Shown here piece by piece: positions 49,705 to 60,733 of a stretch of DNA of 64,000 nt. This DNA is from Phorcus lineatus (lineage: Eukaryota > Mollusca > Gastropoda > Trochida > Trochidae): positions 10,441,731 to 10,505,730 of the forward strand of contig OV121085.1 in NCBI GenBank assembly GCA_921293015.1, read 5' to 3'. A program made the translations under genes and the position numbers. The notes under the pieces were generated by a model that was not told the DNA's origin, searched no databases, and worked only from the letters and a program-made list of their open reading frames with translations. Position 1 is the stretch's first letter. Each line of letters starts with the position of its first letter.

Positions 49705-52700
49705 CTGTAACAAAGGAAACAAGATTAGTACCTTTATTTAGTACCATGTACAACATTCAGTTTTCATGTTAAACGCCATTAGGATCTAAACAGAGGTCTC
49801 CGAGTACATTTTGTATATATACAACTTGTTGATTGAAACATGAACGTTTTACAATTACTGTGAAAGGAATGAAACAGGGCCTATATTTTGGAACTCTCTT
49901 AGCAGTAAGGTAGTCGTAAGTACCATACATTAAGATTGGTTTACGACTATCTTAGCACTAAGAGAGTTTCGAAAATGTAGGCCCAGATCTGTAGTGATTC
50001 ATGTTTATGTAGAAACTGACTTACATTCTACATTACATATATCATATACTAGCAGACGTAATCAAGACCTTGCAGAAGTTGTGTTGCATTAAATGATATG
50101 AGGTGAGGTGAATTGGGGTTTAACGCCGCTTTCAAGAGTATTTCACTTATATCGCGGCTGCTAGTATTACTGCAGAGAGAAAGCCCGCAACACCATTGTG
50201 GCTATGTATCGGCTGGAACTAGCGAACCATGGGTGGTACTGCGCTGAAATTCAATGTAGCATTGCACCCAAACCTTACTGCCAAACCTTACTGCGTGTAG
50301 CACAGTTCTCTACTGCAGACATAGTCGCCAAGCCCCTGGCGGGATTCGTACCACAGCCCCCATGATCCGAAGCTGAGCGCGAACCACTGCGCTATCCCGC
50401 CCCTATATGCTGTGAAGGTGGACGGTAAGCCACACCCAAAACAATCCATGGCAATTATTGTAATCGACTTTTTACGTTTACATAAACCTGAGAGCCAATG
50501 CCCCAGGTTAGAAAGCGATGTTATTGTTGTTAATGTAAATCTGTCTTTTATCGTTTCGTGGTTTCGGGGTTGGGTACTTACTTTCGCCAAAAATCTCACC
50601 CCATCCTGCTACATCAGCGTATTTATATCAGCGAAGCTCGTACAATACCCTGATATCTATCAAGGCCTCTCTATTACCTCGAGAGTTAACTTCCAATGAT
50701 TTAGTAATAGTTCCGCGGATACAAATACATCAGTTCGACCTGAGATCAACATTGCCTTTCGAGAGAAAGGTCATATTCAACACTGTCAAAGCGTTCATAG
50801 AACAAGGTTATTGTCACGTATAACAAAGATACGAAACCGTTACACAAGTATTGAAATGACAAGCGTCCTATACTTATTCCAATGATTTGTTCTAAAAGAG
50901 CCTTATTTTGCAGGAATAGTTCATTTCGCTATCCAAATAACTTCTTAAAGCAATACTAACTTCCCGTAGTTCTTGGCATCTTCGATAGTTTCGGGAAGTG
51001 GCCGGTTCAGCGTTTCCGGTAGGCAGAAGGATAGGAGTCCGGCGAGGACGGCAGTAGCTCCAAACACAATCAGAGGGAGAGCTTCACCAAACTGGCCCTC
51101 AACTATCACTCCCTGCAAATGGTGGCACAGAATTTAAAACTTTTATCAATTGTCTTAAACTACACAGAAAACTGTCAAGAGGGACGTGCATTGCTGAAAA
51201 ATGTCGGGCAAGATTACAAAATCTACTGTAACGCTTTCAAAATCATATTCATAAATGATGAAGGGAAAATCAAAACCGTATATCCATTTGAAATAAGTGT
51301 GTGGTCATCATTTCTGCAATATCTCACATCAATTCAATGATAATGTGTTTAAAATGAGCCGAAAGAATTAAATAATGTATTTTCAAAGAACAAGGACTAG
51401 TGTTAAAGCTTATAATACTAGGACATATTTCACCATAGTCAAGAAACGTTCGTAGTCGTCCTCTTTCTTAACTCCCGTTGAGAAATGTAAAAACAAAATT
51501 AATTTGAAAATATAAATCAAACTTCATACGTTGTTACATCCCCTTACTTACTATAGCGTGATGAACGTAATATTAAATTGCATATTATTTCCCGTATTAT
51601 GTTACACTTTCAACGATTCAAGTGTGTGTTGTTCAACAAAATGAATGGTAATGTTCTTATGAGTGGCAGAAAATACCAAAAAGTATTATCTTTAGATGGC
51701 CAAACATCTCATTATTAAACCCAATCATCTGTAGTCGCAGAAGAAATTGATTTCGAGCAAAGAACACTGGGGGTCAATTTAGCGTGAAACCTTTAAATTA
51801 TTAGAAATTAATTCGTTTTGATTAACTGAACATTGTACCTTGAAACATAACATTTATTTTTGATTTCCTGAAATCACTTTGTTTGCCTAAAAGTACTTGC
51901 TACTTGCTAGATTCAATTCACTAGCCACATTCACACGTGGAGTAATCCCTCTACTCTGGGTGTGACAAAGTTAGGAGTTTGAAGCATTCATAAAATATAA
52001 AGACACTCCCGGCCCAGAGAGGACCTCTATACTAACCAGATCAGCTATATAGGGTGATATGACCCCTCCTATCCTGGAGCTGACGCTACTAGCCCCGACC
52101 CCAGTGTTCCGGATGGGGGTGGGATACAACTCGGCCGTGTAGATGTAGATCACAGCAAATGCCCCTGCAGATCCACACTTGCCGATGAGTGACAACATTA
52201 TGAGTGACCAGTGTCCTGGAAAAGCGAGACTGGTCAGTGTGAGAGTATTGTCAGCATGGCGGAGCAGTTATTCGTAACGAAACTGTTAAAAAATCCTATC
52301 TTTTTAAAATTGTGGAATTAGGAAAATTGTTTGATAAAGATTGGTGACAGTTCTTTTACTCTTGGGTATACATCAATACATAAATCAGAATGAATTTGGA
52401 CCAACCCTGCGTGGCGTATATGACGGGGAAGATGGTAGCCACACAGGCGAGCCCACCAATCAGGTAGAAGGAGCACTGCAAGACCTTCCTGCCCAGCCTG
52501 TTGAGCAGGAGGAGTGCCAGGATGTATCCTGCGAGCTCAACCAGGCCGGAAAGCACGAAGTTGGTGATGACGTCACCGCTCAAATTTGATACGTTCAGTG
52601 TTAGGCCGTAATACGTCAGACTCGCTACAGCCCTGTGGAGATAAAGTGTTTTACATAGCGAAAATATGACGTCACAATAAAGGAAGGAAAATGCGATTGG

Positions 52701-55700
52701 CTATTATTAGTGTGACGAGTGACAAGAGATGGAGGTTAATGATAAGTTAAAAGATGTGACCTAACGAAAACTTTCAAGAGAATGAGACAATGCTATAGCA
52801 ACGTTAGAAGTGATGATGCACTGACCAGCGATAGATCAAAATACACTTCACAGAGATAGAAAATAAAGATCTATCTGAGATATAATATCACTGTGCAATA
52901 ATCAGAGAAAAAATATCGTAAGTCACATATCGGAGATAGAAGATAATAATTCACTTAACAGAGATAGAAAATAAAGATGCTGTTATCAGAGATACATCTA
53001 GAAAATTCTCATGCACTCACCAGAGGAAAGAGATCATGACGTACGTATCAGAGATGGAAAATAATTATTCACTTAACACACGCTTTCATTAGAGAAAAAC
53101 GATCAAAATTGCACTTACAATAGATGCCCGACGCACTCACCAAAGATAGAAAATGATGAGACATCTGACTGCCAGAGTTTTATTCGTGAACATCTCGGAG
53201 AGTTTTCCTCTCGGTTTCTCCTCCTCTTCCTCCTCGAATTTGCCCGACAGGATCTTCTCCGGAAGTGTAACCTTGTTGACCTCTGCTGCCTTTTTGATGA
53301 TGGCAAGGGCCTCCTCCTTTCGCCCCCTTGACAGCAACCATCTTGGAGACTCTGGGATCAGCCTATGTGAAGCAAGTTTCGTAAAGACATGGATGACATA
53401 TTCTCTTTTATATATCTGAATCACATTAGACGCTGACGTACATTTAAAGCAAAATCATTATTTATATATTTAAGGTGAAAGTTCAATCAGGTAGAGCGTA
53501 ATCTTTACACAAGTTATTTGTACATGTCCATCATTGTGACGTCATAATGACGTGACGTCATCTATAAATATATATATACATCTTACAAAAAACAGTTATG
53601 AAATTGTATTGTGACATCATAACCATTTTTGTAAGATTCCCTGAAGATATCAATGGAACATGTTGGAGTAATGTTGGCTATGTCTCATTTTTTGTTTTTG
53701 AATATATAATACTGTATACATGTGAACTATTATTCAAATATAAATACATATATTTAACCATAAATATTCACAATACTATGTTGCAGTACGCCCCTCATCG
53801 AGTTCATAGATGCGATTTCTTATCTTATCTTATCAAGGCGCCATCATTCATCCATCTACAGTTATCAAGACTATATACTGTCGCCCATGGAAGTTTTCTG
53901 TGAATATGTAATCTTTTCTTAAAAAAACTACGATTACATCTCAGGATCTCTGAAACAAATATTTGAGACAAAGTGAACTGACCACCAGTAGGAGAGGAAG
54001 AGGACAGGGGGACTGGCCAGAGCTAGGACGATGTGATGCCAGTCTCTGAGGAAGTAGACAACACCGGACATGATGAACATCCCCAGCACCCAGAAGATCT
54101 CGATAACCATCCCTGTGTACACTCGCTTAGATGGACCCACCAGTTCCATACCTGCAGGGAGAACATGGTTCCAATGAAGGTTCGACTGAACATCGAGGAA
54201 GCATGATCTTGCGCGGTTAGCTCTTGGTAGTGGTGGATCCAAGAGTTTTGAAAGGGGGGAGGGGGGTCTCTTATTGAAAAGGATGTGGGTGCATGGGGAT
54301 TTAACCTCGGGAGTCACGGAATTTACAATGATTGGCTGTTATAATTATTTGTAGTAATTTATCATGAACATTCATTTTACTGGACAATTTGATATAGTGC
54401 TTTTGGCTTATTGCAAATTATAAGAAAAACTGATACACTGTACCAGAAGAGGAAATTTTACAATACAACTTTAAAAAATTAATCTACCTTGTATAGAATT
54501 ATATACCAACGATACAGCCAATCAAATGAATAATTAAAATCAACCTTCACCTTATGCGAACCGCATCTGCCACTTACGAAATCCACATATGAGATCGAAT
54601 CACTATCCATCATTTAATCTGTTTTGGAGAATTAACTGCACCTACCAAATTCCATTTACAGAAAAAACCTACAAAAGAACCAAAAAGGGAACACGCCTAC
54701 CGATAACGAAACCGGCGATGAAGACGGAAGTGGTGGCACACCCGCTGAGGAACCGGATGATGATAAGGGAGGTGAAGTCTTGGATAGCGTAGTTCAGATA
54801 GCCCGTGACGATCATCAATAACAGGAAGCCCATGTACGCCTTCTTCCGGCCGAATCTGAATTTAGGAAAAGATCTTTATATTATAAGAACTTTCAAGTTG
54901 CCAAGGAAAATATAAACCTTCATCAAAAGTTTTTTCAATTCATGCCATTCAGAAAGGGAACAATTGTAACATTGCTGTATTTGGATTACACTATCTGCAA
55001 TAGTACAGATTCGGTGGTGGGCGAGTCGGTAAGCTGTCGGTTCGGTAAGTGCTGGCAGTGTTACCTGATTCTTAAGGAAAGGGTTGGGGTCCCTAAAGGA
55101 ACTAGACCCGAAAAAGGGCAAACATTTTAACTTTGCAAATTGTGTGATCCCAAATTTAACAATCTTTTATCAAAATCCAAACTGGTTGGAAAGAGACAAT
55201 ATAGAAATTGTAGAGATTATATTATATAGTTTTCAAAAAATCAACTATCACCAAGACTAAGGTGATTTGAGAAATGAATATGATATAGAATATCGCTCAG
55301 TTGTTAACTCACCACAGAGGTAATTGTTTCAAAACATATAGATCCTAGGGATTAAAAAATCGAATGGGCTATTTGTTATTCTAATACAAAGAGTAATGTT
55401 TCCTCGTACATATCGCTTATGACGCTTTGTCCAAAGGATCCGGCCAACTTTCCCAACATGACAACCATGTTGGCATGAGACCTGAAGGAACGATGTTGGC
55501 ACACAAGATCCAACTGAAATACAAGAAAATGGACTTCCGTCAGTAAGATATATTTTATCAATCTTTTGGACTCAGATTTCGGCAAAGAAACAAAATGGCA
55601 AGAAACTGTAACTACGGTCTGTTTAAATGCGGAATGAACGACTGTTTGATGGCTGGAAATATGAGATCATATGTCAGCATTTGTAGTTATATTAGCTGAA

Positions 55701-58700
55701 CATTTTTGATGTACGTAAGATAGTGAAAAGGTAGCAACAACTTATTACCCCGAGATCAAGATAGTTATTGGTAGGGCTGTAACGATATATCGTCGTATCG
55801 AAAATCATCTGACGTTATAAGAATCGTTTTACGGTCTCTGTATCGTGATAAATTCAGTTGACTTTAATATTTTCATTTTGCCTAAAATAAAGGTGTTGGT
55901 AGAAGTTTATCTTTTATTTTAAAAAATAGTCCCTGAAAATACTGTATTTTGACTGTATCGCATCGAATCTTATTTTAATGAGATATCTTGATACATATCG
56001 TATCGAGAAACATTTGTTTCGTCACACCTCTAGTTATTGGTCGGGTATGTTTTGTACCATTATTGATGGCGAGCCATGGATAGATTTGAAACATGAAGTG
56101 TGACATTAATATAAGAAAACTGTACGGTAGAAGGGCGTTTTCCTTTCCCTTAATATCAAAGGAGCCAACATCCTGCAGGTTGAGGTCTTTGAATTACTTG
56201 TTAACACTTGATTTAAAATAAGAAATTTATAGTTTGAAAAATAGTTAGTTCTAATGTGAAAATCTCTATCATTGACAATATTTGAACCCTAAAACAAAGG
56301 GTGGCGCCACACCTATTAATCGTTGCTCGAAAGGGTTAGTGAATTTGGACATGACGGAAACACCTCACCTCTTCCACAATGGTGGAGGTAAACGTGGACT
56401 CGTCGTACACCCATGCTGAACACTGCTTGGTAGAGTTCATGTCCTTCTCGTCGTAAAGTTTGCATTGTTCATACTCGCCATCTTTCCGAGGGATCGTGTT
56501 GTTCAATAGCTGATGATGACCGACACCCTGTATCTTGAATGTGTCATTGTCAACATCCGGCAAAGCACATCTATAAAGAATATGTCCCACATTCATTCCC
56601 TATGCAGGACTCGAATACATTTTTTATACGCTCATGGCCAAAGACAATCTTCGGTGAACTTTCGTTCAAAGGTATTTTATATTACGGTATGGATTTTAGA
56701 TAAATAAAGCTATTGTCATTTTTCCAACTCTGTAAAATGTAAGAGCGCTACCCTCTCGCGTGTGAAATAGTTCACTTCCTGTTATGAATTTTCCCTGCCG
56801 TTCACAGCTCTGTGCGCTTTGAAGTGATGACGTGACTTGTCGTTATCAAAATGTTATGACGTCACCTTTAAAATTTCGTCTAAGCCTTTGCTCTCTAAGT
56901 AAAATGATGGCGGAAAATATTATTGAGAGTTTCTGCGTAATTATCTCGCTTTCATGCTTTGGTAATAATGCCTTTTCATTTTTATTAGAAATTGAAACTA
57001 TCCTTAAATTCAAAAGTTTGAATTTATTAAAAATAGATTTCATAATGTTTTGGCTCACTGGCGTATAAACAGTTTGAAAGTTCGACAAGCTCCGGTATTT
57101 ATATCGGTTTAAACTGCACTCTCCAAACCATTTATAAGCCAGCGAAGAAACACATTATGAAATCTATTTCTAAATTATGGTAAAAGTCACCTATGAGTTT
57201 GAGTACAGCTACAAACAGATGCCTTGTAGTAGAACAGTCAAGGGAAGAAATACAGAGAGCGGTTCATACGTAACAGCAATTTTTTTCGCCAAATATAGTT
57301 AATTGCCATAGAGCAAACAATAGCCACTGTAGACACCCTTAACAACACTTAGTTGCCGTGTTTAAAGGGACAGTTGCACTTGTTTTAAATATCAACGTGT
57401 TCGAATCCCCGTTATAAACATTCATTTACTCCAAATGAGTGATTTTCAGAGGGCAAAAAATCTCATTGCTCAATACGATCAGCGGTACTGGATGAAGTAA
57501 TAATCAAGTAGCAAGCAAAACCACGGGTGGCCATTTTTGTGTGAGCACCTTTTAATCGTTTGAGGATTTGCATTGCTTAACCGACCATGGAAAGTTTGTT
57601 TTAAGACTGTTTCTTTTGATTCATAAACCCGTCTTGCAGTTGGGGACATTTATTTTCGTTTTCATGAGAGCTTTTATTTAGCGGTACTGACAGTTAGCAA
57701 AATTCACTTTGTTACACCAAATGACAATCAATCAGTTTTAGCATTTAGTTTGTTTCATCTTAAACAGAAAAAAAGCAAATTAGACAAATACAAAGTATAA
57801 GTTGGTGGTGTGAAAACTAGAGTATATATAACTGGGACGTAAATTTTTTAATTCCTGAAATTATATATATAATTATCATTTATTCGATACCATAAAACAC
57901 ATGAAAATGTCTTTTATCGCATTTCTGGGATAAGTATGCGAGTTAAGTGAAAGGGTGTGAACTTTAATCAACACGTTTGCTATCTTGGCATTTAATAAAG
58001 TCAAATCAGACTTTGTCATACTGACCAACACTCTAAAATTGACATAAACATTTAATAAGAGTTTCCTTGTTCAAACAAAAACAGTCGCGAAAATCAGTTT
58101 AAAGAACTACAATAAATATATAACAAATCACTCGTGTTCTCTTAAGTTATGAAGTATGCGTCGAAACAAGTGATTTATGATGCACATGTGATGGCTTTAG
58201 GTGTTAAAAACGAAAACCAATTGTCTGAATCAGGACAAAAAGTATCGACATTGAATAAGTTCAGACTGTCGCAAAAAGTTTATTCAAGATTCCTTTAACT
58301 CTGTCTTTTTCAATTTTGGAAAAGAAAGTTTTACTTTTTCAGTGTTAAATCAGTATTCACGGACTTCATGTAAGTCTAGTGTTGAATGTGACGAAGATAA
58401 TGCATAAAAGTGCGACTATGTAGGTCAGGAGACATAACAGCAGTGGTTTAAAAGACACAGTAAATCTGCGTATTTCGAAAATGATTTAGAGCGATTCCCA
58501 AATGTTGCTGTTCTAACATCTTCTATTGTGGAATCCGATCACCTAATAGAACTGGTTTTATGAAGTTCTCACAAAACGTTCCAACCTTTTCCCTTTTTGA
58601 CATCAATGCTTAACGAAATAGACCTAATAACTTCTCGAATTTAGTTTGAGTGGTATTAAAACCATATATACACAATCAAAACATTTATCTTTAAACCGTT

Positions 58701-59436
58701 TAATTGTGAAAGTTTCACAGTATTTGTACTCCAATAAATAAGAGAATACACGAGTTTTTACACTGAATATGACAGTGAAAGAGATGTGTAGATATTTACC
58801 TGCGTTGGTAATCTAATAATCGAGGTAAATAAATGCAAAGGGACAGGCTAGGTGTATATGATATGATATACAAAAATACATGTAGATGATAAAACAACAG
58901 AGATTAAAGGGGCAGTACCTTGCTTAAAGTAAAAAATGGTGATCCCAAATAAATGAAAATAAATGTTTCCAATTGCAAGGCAATGCCATTTATTCAAAAG
59001 AAATAGTTTTGAAACGAACGTATCATTGGCTTATCTATGCGAATCCATTTCCCTACTTAAAACAAATACAAGTGTTCATACCAAAAATGGCCGTCAGTGA
59101 TGATTGCTTAACACGTGATTGTTTTCTACGACTGCGGATGACCGGGTTGAGTAATGAGATGTTTAACTCTATGAAAATGATTCATTAACATAAACATATG
59201 ATTATTGGGAAAAAGGTAAGAAAAAAGTTTTTCATAAACGTGCTAATGTCCCTTTAACGAATAAAGGTTACAGGTAAGGTGTTGGAATGTTACCTGTGTG
59301 GCGGCGAGTAGAGTATAAATACAGGTGAGAGAGTCAGGAACGCCGAGACAAGGGCAGGTAGACAAACCAGAAAGTAGATCCGTTTCTGGTACGTCCCAAA
59401 CTCCCCTAGATATGGCAAAACGTCGTCAAACTTCAT
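49599..59436 (-). CDS. SLC22-family organic ion transporter, ten coding exons
   Basis: Coding exons in transcript order are 59436-59294, 56570-56369, 55513-55410, 54855-54701, 54151-53983, 53362-53141, 52632-52406, 52215-52037, 51112-50961 and 49704-49599. They sum to 1659 nt, or 552 aa plus stop, a normal SLC22 length. Every junction is GT-AG and keeps frame. The protein has the family layout of 12 expected membrane helices. A long Cys-containing extracellular loop (about 45-130) carries glycosylation sequons at N56, N71 and N93. The major-facilitator motif ends DIFGRKK (149-155). The intracellular loop opens with PESPRW (261-266), a second-half GRK follows (379-381), and TAELYPT sits at 434-440. 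Such proteins move organic cations, anions or zwitterions such as carnitine across the plasma membrane. Arg455, in SSRIGG, sits where cation transporters carry Asp and OAT/OCTN proteins carry Arg. This hints at anionic or zwitterionic substrates, but the substrate cannot be assigned. Confidence 0.95.
49877..49984. mobile_element. Hairpin-forming MITE in SLC22 intron 9
   Basis: Arms of ~45 bp (GGGCCTA-ATTTT-GAA, ACTCTCTTAGC, TAGTCGTAA) are inverted around ~18 bp, spanning 108 bp in all. No clear target duplication. A diverged relative is at 48048. Confidence 0.8.
50098..50403 (-). mobile_element. tRNA-headed SINE, copy B, in SLC22 intron 9
   Basis: The minus-strand head GGGCGGGATAGCGCAGTGGT is an A-box-like start, and GGTACGAATCCCG (50352-50340) is a B box. 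The body and 3' part match copy A. The tail reads AAGCGGCGTTAAACCCCAAT followed by CACCTCACCTCA. It lies in the sense orientation of the host gene. Confidence 0.88.
50961..51112 (-). CDS. SLC22 coding exon 9 (residues 468-517, TM12)
   Basis: It encodes [14 protein letters not shown], the last helix and [16 protein letters not shown], the standard SLC22 ending. Acceptor TTGCAG, donor GTTAGT. Confidence 0.94.
52037..52215 (-). CDS. SLC22 coding exon 8 (residues 408-467, TM10-TM11)
   Basis: It carries [15 protein letters not shown], and Arg455 in [15 protein letters not shown] at the position linked to charge selectivity in the family. Donor GTTAGT. Confidence 0.94.
52406..52632 (-). CDS. SLC22 coding exon 7 (residues 332-407, TM7-TM9)
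   Basis: It encodes [10 protein letters not shown], matching the family's 'VYYGLSLN', then GDVITNF, TM8, NRLGRK and TM9. Donor GTTGGT. Confidence 0.94.
52817..53160. repeat. Degenerate ~28-35 bp array in SLC22 intron 6, overlapping the exon 6 donor
   Basis: About ten decayed copies of a CACTCACCAGAGATAGAAAA-type unit run up to the exon 6 end (plus strand GCACTCACCAAAGATAGAAA at 53133-53152). The copy at 53013-53022 repeats the donor itself (minus strand GGTGAGTGC). The array seems to have grown from the exon-intron junction. Confidence 0.65.
53141..53362 (-). CDS. SLC22 coding exon 6 (residues 258-331, central cytoplasmic loop)
   Basis: It starts with [16 protein letters not shown], the family's cytoplasmic signature. 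A run of six Glu (301-306) and the start of TM7 follow. The donor is GTGAGT. The intron next to this donor contains a degenerate array resembling the exon end. Confidence 0.94.
53983..54151 (-). CDS. SLC22 coding exon 5 (residues 202-257, TM5-TM6)
   Basis: It encodes MELVGPSKR, the conserved loop before TM5, then two helices ending SYWW. Acceptor CTGCAG, donor GTCAGT. Confidence 0.93.
54701..54855 (-). CDS. SLC22 coding exon 4 (residues 150-201, TM3-TM4)
   Basis: It opens with FGRKK and ends in the first base of the Gly codon before MELVGPSKR. Two hydrophobic helices are visible. Donor GTAGGC. Confidence 0.93.
55410..55513 (-). CDS. SLC22 coding exon 3 (residues 116-149, TM2 and motif A)
   Basis: Acceptor TTTCAG, donor GTACGA. 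It encodes [10 protein letters not shown]2 and [10 protein letters not shown]. The usual Arg after the Asp of motif A becomes Ile150 at the exon 3/4 join. Confidence 0.93.
55772..56032. mobile_element. hAT-like non-autonomous element in SLC22 intron 2
   Basis: This is a 261 bp insert with ends TAGGGCTGTAACGA and inverted TAGAGGTGTGACGA (11 of 14 matching). It is flanked by perfect 8 bp repeats GTTATTGG (55764-55771 and 56033-56040). An 8 bp duplication and TAG-GGTG-like ends are the marks of hAT transposons. No transposase inside. Confidence 0.92.
56369..56570 (-). CDS. SLC22 coding exon 2 (residues 48-115, large extracellular loop)
   Basis: It starts within the Arg codon of HRCALP and ends STIVEE, joined directly to LDLVC of exon 3, the classic SLC22 'xSTIVxEWDLVC' segment. 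It holds N-glycosylation sequons NDT, NNT and NST and three Cys likely to form disulfides. The usual Trp before DLVC is Leu here. Confidence 0.93.
57031..57171. mobile_element. Palindromic element in SLC22 intron 1
   Basis: The left arm (AAATAGATTTCATAATGT, GGCTCACTGGCGTATAAA) and right arm (TTTATAAGCCAGCG, ACATTATGAAATCTATTT) are inverse copies around a ~50 bp middle. The family is unknown. Confidence 0.8.
57362..57385. mobile_element. Possible solo terminus of the TTAA-flanked family
   Basis: TTAAAGGGACAGTTGCACTTG resembles the left ends at 58904 and 60734. No matching right end is found nearby. Confidence 0.35.
58904..59257. mobile_element. TTAA-flanked element, copy 1, in SLC22 intron 1
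   Basis: TTAA/AGGGGCAGTACCTTG on the left and ATGTCCCT/TTAA on the right enclose 346 bp. It shares GAATCCATTTCCCT and CAAGTGTTCATAC-type blocks with copy 2. TTAA targets with AGGG ends suggest Kolobok-like transposons; piggyBac also uses TTAA but usually has CCY ends. Confidence 0.75.
59294..59436 (-). CDS. SLC22 coding exon 1 (residues 1-47)
   Basis: The start ATG is at 59436, and the N-terminus [17 protein letters not shown] is typical of SLC22. TM1 covers about residues 21-43. The donor is GTAACA. A TTTAG acceptor at 59451-59452, 14 bp before the ATG, implies at least one upstream non-coding exon. A fitting donor (CAG/GTATGC) lies at 60537-60532. Confidence 0.92.
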
Positions 59437-59607
59437 CTTTCAGCCTTGATCTAAACAAAATGAATTTATGTCCAGTGATGCATGAATCAAAATGAATCAC
59501 GTGATGTTTCCGTGAACTAAAGGAAAACACTTCACATAATGACAAATAACAAATCAGAATATATCACATGCATTACTTTGAAAAAAATATTGTAATAGAT
59601 AAATCTT

Positions 59608-59632
59608 TATATATATATATATATATATATAT
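59608..59632. repeat. (AT)n microsatellite
   Basis: A pure AT run. Confidence 0.95.
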
Positions 59633-59663
59633 TGCATATGCACATATTTATTGCACATATAGA

Positions 59664-59754
59664 TTTAAGAATGATATATCATGTGTAAGATATTCTTAAA
59701 AATAAAATATTTAAGAATGATATGTCATGTGTAAAGTATTCTTTAAAATAAAAG
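59664..59754 (+). repeat. 46 bp tandem duplication
   Basis: TTTAAGAATGATAT-TCATGTG begins at 59664 and again at 59710, with few differences. Confidence 0.88.
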
Positions 59755-60733
59755 ACTGAAGATAAATCTTTGCATATCAGTTCATTACCAAATCGATTTC
59801 ACGCATTCCCCAAAAATATGATCATCAGGTTATTATACATGGGATTGTAAGATTATAAATATCTAAAGGAGCCCTGTATCCTGAACCAAAAATATACATC
59901 GCTTGAGGAATACATTTTAAGGATAAGAGTGTCTTTCAACCAAAACAAAATATGAAATAATACATACATCAAAATGAATGTTGTTTCATTCAACTAAAAC
60001 AGAATACATAATAAAATGTGAAGACAATTACCTTCAAAGCGGCACCCTTCAATCAAAGTGAAACGAATTTTTTACTGCAAGTTGTTTTTACTCTCCCATG
60101 AAAAGACTATACAGAGTCTACACACCGTCGACGTCCTACTGAGGAGTTATAGTACGTATTTTGTAGCCCTAATAAAGAAAGAAGTTTACTTCTTATACTG
60201 TCTATGTTCTACTCTTACATAACCCTTTCCTAAAAAAGATATCCTTTACAGGACGGGGTTGATATCCTCTAACAAAACAACCTATATCATAAACTGAATA
60301 CATGTTCGCACTTGGGTCAATTGTAAATATAATACTGCATATCATATGTACTTTTGTAGCGTCAAAATGCAACCGAAATAGAATTATTCATATATTTTGT
60401 ATATCTGAAGAGAGAGTTTACAAAAAATAGAAACCCTCTGCATGATGCCTTGCGGCAATATTATGAGGACAAAGAATTGGCCTCATAACCAGTTTCCTAA
60501 ATTTCTTTAAAAATGATTAAACTGATTTAAAGCATACCTGTCGTTGTAAGGTCAAGTCGGCGTGCAAGCTATTAAATGTACAGCGGTGAGCTGAGATCAT
60601 GAATCTCTCTAAAAAATTTATATCATGCCATTAAGTTTTAAATATTCATGTGTATCCCTTGTATCTTATACAAACAGTTCGAGGTACCAACATTACTTGT
60701 TCATGGAGATGAATATTCAAACAGCAGATTGGT

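Larger units (their letters stand above)
59451..60730 (-). promoter_or_regulatory. SLC22 5' region with candidate non-coding first exon donor
   Basis: An acceptor 14 bp upstream of the ATG shows the 5' UTR is split. CGACAG/GTATGC (donor at 60537-60532) is the best upstream donor I see. An AT run (59608-59632) and a 46 bp tandem repeat lie in the implied intron. The promoter is not identified. Confidence 0.4.

Noticed and set aside
53021..53140. Use of the duplicated donor to extend SLC22 exon 6 by 120 bp in frame
   Set aside because: The frame meets TGA at the first codon past the normal donor, so no extended protein is possible.
57366..57425. B-box-like GTTCGAATCCCCG suggesting a tRNA gene
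   Set aside because: No matching A box at the right distance and no cloverleaf. Probably chance or a decayed fragment.
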